Source: an uncultured Lachnospiraceae bacterium (GTDB lineage: Bacteria; Bacillota; Clostridia; Lachnospirales; Lachnospiraceae). From it: DNA of 64,000 nt. The stretch lies in the NCBI GenBank assembly GCA_910577825.1, contig CAJTOK010000001.1, forward strand, positions 1 through 64,000, given 5' to 3'. Below are positions 61,607 to 64,000 of this stretch, piece by piece. The notes below the pieces were generated by a model. The model was not told where the DNA came from, made no database searches, and saw nothing but the letters and a program-made list of their open reading frames with translations. How positions within the stretch are numbered: position 1 is the first letter of the stretch; the number at the start of each line of letters is the position of its first letter. The position numbers and the translations under genes are program-made.

Positions 61607-61615
61607 TGCTATACT
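61607..61615 (+). promoter_or_regulatory. Extended -10 promoter of the LytTR regulator gene
   Basis: TGCTATACT gives a TGN extension before TATACT (61610-61615), 73 bp upstream of the start at 61689. The nearby TTGACA (61596-61601) is only 8 bp from it and so is not its -35. Confidence 0.45.
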
Positions 61616-61688
61616 TGTTAAAAGGCATTAATCTATAAAAAATTGTTTTTTCCATTTACACAAAATACATTAAAAGGAGTAGTTTTCT

Positions 61689-62411
61689 ATGTTAATATAC
61701 CTGTGTGATGATTCAGAAATTGATACCTTGCGCCTGGAACATTATCTTAACATATATGCGGAACAAATGAATATGTATTTCCAGCTGGCCTCTTTTTCTT
61801 CAAGCCAGGAAATGGTTACTGCCTTCAAACAGGCAGACAATAAGCCGGAACTTATATTTCTTGATATTTTCATGCCTGAATTAAATGGCATGGAGGCGGC
61901 AAGAAAACTCCGTAACCTGCAATATAACGGGGGCATTATATTTACTACTTCTTCTAAAGAACATGCTATGGACAGCTATGAAGTAAATGCCCTTTATTAT
62001 TTACAGAAACCATATAGCCGCAGCCATTTTGAAAATGCTATGTCACGTTGTGGCCCGCTGCTTAAAAAAGCAAAACCGCACTTTACATTTGCCTGCCGCA
62101 AAAAGATAGTTACATTGCCATATGAGGATATTATATTTTTTGAAACAGGCAAGTCACACACCATTATCCTTCATTCCATATCAGGTAATTTTTCTTTCTC
62201 TGGCGCACTCACGCAGATAGCGGATTTTTTCAGCAGGACAGACTGTTTTCTTCCAGTAGGGCGCAGTTTTTTAATTAACCTTGACTATGTGTCAAAGAAG
62301 TCAGGAAGTGATATTATTATGTCTGATGGCTCTATTGTACAAGTTCCCTTACGTAAACGCGGAAAAATCCTGCCAATAGTAGAAAGCTGGATTATGAAAC
62401 CGCCTTTATAG
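61689..62411 (+). CDS. LytTR-family response regulator
   Basis: A 240-residue regulator. The receiver domain has YLCDDSEIDTLRLEHYL (acidic pair), the phosphorylated Asp in LIFLDIFMPELNGMEAARKL, and Lys in YYLQKPYSRSHFE. The LytTR DNA-binding domain (about 138-236) has YEDIIFFETGKSHTIILHS and FLPVGRSFLINLDYVSKKS. Such regulators bind imperfect 9-bp direct repeats and control toxins, cell-wall or peptide-signalling genes. AAGGAG precedes the ATG. It is convergent with a hybrid kinase gene 11 bp away and divergent from a chemotaxis receptor; its cognate kinase is not identified. Confidence 0.92.
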   Translation: MLIYLCDDSEIDTLRLEHYLNIYAEQMNMYFQLASFSSSQEMVTAFKQADNKPELIFLDIFMPELNGMEAARKLRNLQYNGGIIFTTSSKEHAMDSYEVNALYYLQKPYSRSHFENAMSRCGPLLKKAKPHFTFACRKKIVTLPYEDIIFFETGKSHTIILHSISGNFSFSGALTQIADFFSRTDCFLPVGRSFLINLDYVSKKSGSDIIMSDGSIVQVPLRKRGKILPIVESWIMKPPL

Positions 62412-62414
62412 CCA

Positions 62415-62436
62415 AGCGGCCCTTAAACGGGCTGCT
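62415..62436. terminator. Short hairpin between convergent genes
   Basis: AGCGGCCC (62415-62422) pairs with GGGCTGCT (62429-62436), one wobble, 6-nt loop. It overlaps the stop of the kinase gene at 62423. A T-run is lacking, so termination is possible but weak. Confidence 0.4.
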
Positions 62437-64000
62437 GCTGTATGCTGTCTGCTATCTGTGGTATGCTGTCCACTATTTTCTGCCATTCCCTGCTGGCAGG
62501 AGGATAAATTTCTTTAATCTTTTCTTTATCCTTTGCACTGCCAGCAAGTTCTAAATTGTAAAAGTAAATTCCAAGTACCTGGGCTCCAATCCCTTTTGCT
62601 TCCCCTTTAAGCCTGTGGCATAAAATAACCAGCTTATTCCATAGCCTGCTGTCCTCTGTTCCTGATATTATATCATTGTAAATCTGTTCCAGTTCCTGCT
62701 GCTGTTTTTTATACTGGCTGGCAAACAGATTTAACATCTTCTGGTAAAATACTGCATCCATATCTGTATAGCGCAGCCCCTCCTGTATATTAATTGTACT
62801 GTCTTCTGGAAACATTTCTTCTTCTGGCAGACAGTGTAAAAGCATCTGTTCTAATTTGACTGGGACAACCGGCTTTGACAAATAGCCTGCAAACCCTTCT
62901 GATAAATACATCTGCTCTGCTACTTTACCGGCATTTGCAGTTAATGCAATAATTTTTGTATCATGGTTTTTGCTGTCTTTTCCTTCTTTAATTTTATGGA
63001 AAGCGGTAATTCCATCCATGCCGGGCATCATATGGTCTAATAAAACAAGGTCATATTTCTGGCGTATGCAGGCTTCTACAGCTTTATTTCCATCTGTGGC
63101 TGTTTCTATTGTGGCTTTTGTCCGTTTCAGAAGGTGTTTTAATACCATAATATTATTGATGTTATCGTCTACTGCAAGAATAGTCTTTGTATGGAAATCA
63201 GGCCATTCCTCTTTTTCTGTATATTCTGCTTCTGCTTCATTTTCATGTTCCTTCTCCCATACAGCAGCCTCCTCTTCTGATACTTCTTCCCATGCCAGTG
63301 AAACATCAAACCTGCTTCCCTTTCCTTGTGTGCTTTCTACAGTGAGTTTCCCTCCCATTGCTTCAACTATTTTTTTAACAATGGCAAGCCCGAGCCCCAT
63401 TCCGTCCCTGTTTCCTGTATTGCTCCCACGCCCGAAGTTCTTAAATATATGTTCCAGCTCATCCTCCCGTATTCCTATGCCACTGTCGCTTACAGAAAAT
63501 ATAACCAGCCGGCCGGCCTGTCCTGCCTGTGTGTTTGCCTCGATTGAAATAAACCCCCTGTCAGTATACTTAATTGCATTAGATAAAAGGTTTGACAGTA
63601 CAATGACCAGATTTGAAGAATCACCATTTTGGAACATGTTTTCATCCATAAGGGTTTTTTCTGCATTTGATATAAATAAAAGCCCCTTTTGCTCTGCCTG
63701 TGGCCGAATAAGCCCTTCTACTTTCCTTAATACCCTGCTTATCTTATAAGGCTTTTTTACAATTTCCTGTTCCCCGCTTTCAAGCCTTGACGCATTTAAT
63801 ATTTCATCAACCAGCAATATCATATGTTCACCAGCCAGGGCTGCTTCTTTTGCATAATTCCTGATTTTTTCCTCACTGCTTTCCCTTATAACCATCTCAT
63901 TCATGCCAAGTATAGTATTTAACGGTGTACGCAGTTCGTGGCTTGCCCTCATAAGAAACTGTGTCTTTGCTTCATCTGCTTCCTTAAGCTTCTGCATGTC
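62423..64000 (-). CDS. Hybrid histidine kinase, 3' part (cut by the window edge)
   Basis: At least 525 codons; the 5' end lies beyond base 64000, since the frame continues through the edge. Visible order: end of a coiled coil (QKLKEADEAKTQFLMRA), HisKA with SHELRTPLNTILGMNEM, ATPase boxes LSNLLSNAIKYTDRG, VSDSGIGI and GMGLGLAIVKKIVEAMGG, an acidic linker, a receiver domain with AVDDNINN, LLDHMMPGMDGITAF and LSKPVVPVKLEQML, and a C-terminal Hpt domain with CHRLKGEAKGIGA carrying the phospho-accepting His. It is thus a complete phosphorelay chain within one protein. The unseen N-terminus should hold the sensor. It is convergent with the LytTR regulator, which could be an output partner. Confidence 0.93.
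   Translation of the reverse strand, partial: DMQKLKEADEAKTQFLMRASHELRTPLNTILGMNEMVIRESSEEKIRNYAKEAALAGEHMILLVDEILNASRLESGEQEIVKKPYKISRVLRKVEGLIRPQAEQKGLLFISNAEKTLMDENMFQNGDSSNLVIVLSNLLSNAIKYTDRGFISIEANTQAGQAGRLVIFSVSDSGIGIREDELEHIFKNFGRGSNTGNRDGMGLGLAIVKKIVEAMGGKLTVESTQGKGSRFDVSLAWEEVSEEEAAVWEKEHENEAEAEYTEKEEWPDFHTKTILAVDDNINNIMVLKHLLKRTKATIETATDGNKAVEACIRQKYDLVLLDHMMPGMDGITAFHKIKEGKDSKNHDTKIIALTANAGKVAEQMYLSEGFAGYLSKPVVPVKLEQMLLHCLPEEEMFPEDSTINIQEGLRYTDMDAVFYQKMLNLFASQYKKQQQELEQIYNDIISGTEDSRLWNKLVILCHRLKGEAKGIGAQVLGIYFYNLELAGSAKDKEKIKEIYPPASREWQKIVDSIPQIADSIQQQPV

Noticed and set aside
61596..61615. TTGACA and TATACT upstream of the LytTR gene as a consensus promoter
   Set aside because: The spacing is only 8 bp; the extended -10 alone was kept.
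62970..63749. 259-codon plus-strand frame opposite the hybrid kinase
   Set aside because: The minus-strand frame has all kinase boxes; the antisense frame is low in complexity and has no start signals.
1..64000. tRNA, rRNA or CRISPR arrays
   Set aside because: No T-loop-like GGTTCRAATC context, rRNA-like stretch or regularly spaced repeats were noticed on either strand.

Overview
The window reads as a chromosomal segment of an AT-rich, anaerobic, motile Gram-positive bacterium of the Clostridia, most likely Lachnospiraceae. This is inferred from family content: flagellin-like and chemotaxis genes, a flavodoxin-reductase/rubredoxin oxygen-defence protein, the paired B12-radical-SAM/DUF2344 genes, LanFEG-type antimicrobial-peptide export, strong GGAGG ribosome sites and small DUF6774/DUF3737 proteins. 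No rRNA, tRNA or CRISPR array was seen.

Layout. 1-5.9 kb: an IS200/IS605-like right end at the edge, an XRE regulator, a stand-alone DUF262/DUF1524 (GmrSD-like) protein and a heterodimeric ABC exporter. 6.1-10 kb: an O-antigen-ligase-like membrane protein, a CgeB-type glycosyltransferase and a convergent short flagellin-like gene. 10.2-14.6 kb: a DUF3237 protein and a Ppx/GppA-Ppk1 polyphosphate operon. 15-20.2 kb: a ferritin-like DUF2383 protein, then a three-gene bacitracin/lantibiotic-type ABC operon divergent from its two-component system, with an 11-bp tandem repeat operator between them. 20.3-22.7 kb: rubredoxin flavoprotein and an AbiE-like/Imm51 island. 22.7-30.1 kb: ordinary core genes (DUF2344, B12-radical SAM, gpsA, plsY, der, an FKBP lipoprotein).

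30.2-51.8 kb is the most dynamic part: a surface-polysaccharide locus read leftwards from 49.4 to 30.9 kb. It holds Alg14/Alg13-like transferase subunits, a CDP-glycerol glycerophosphotransferase, GT4 and GT2 enzymes, Wzy- and Wzx-like proteins, a pyruvyl transferase, a split FrhB/ferredoxin, an aminotransferase, a cytidylyltransferase-oxidoreductase fusion, an SGNH-like protein and two MBOAT O-acyltransferases. Both MBOAT genes carry G9 tracts; one is out of frame as sequenced. The locus is bordered by decayed tyrosine recombinases on the upstream side and by a tnpB tail/omega-RNA-like relic that truncates an AAA ATPase on the downstream side, which points to exchange by recombination.

53.1-59.6 kb holds the best candidate for an undescribed system: an HSP90-family ATPase with a ~213-residue N-terminal extension, packed with three paralogous helical proteins that share a conserved Cys-x2-Cys...Cys-x-Asp signature, behind a YfcE-type phosphoesterase. 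59.8-64 kb: a methyl-accepting chemotaxis protein, a divergent LytTR response regulator and the 3' part of a hybrid histidine kinase.
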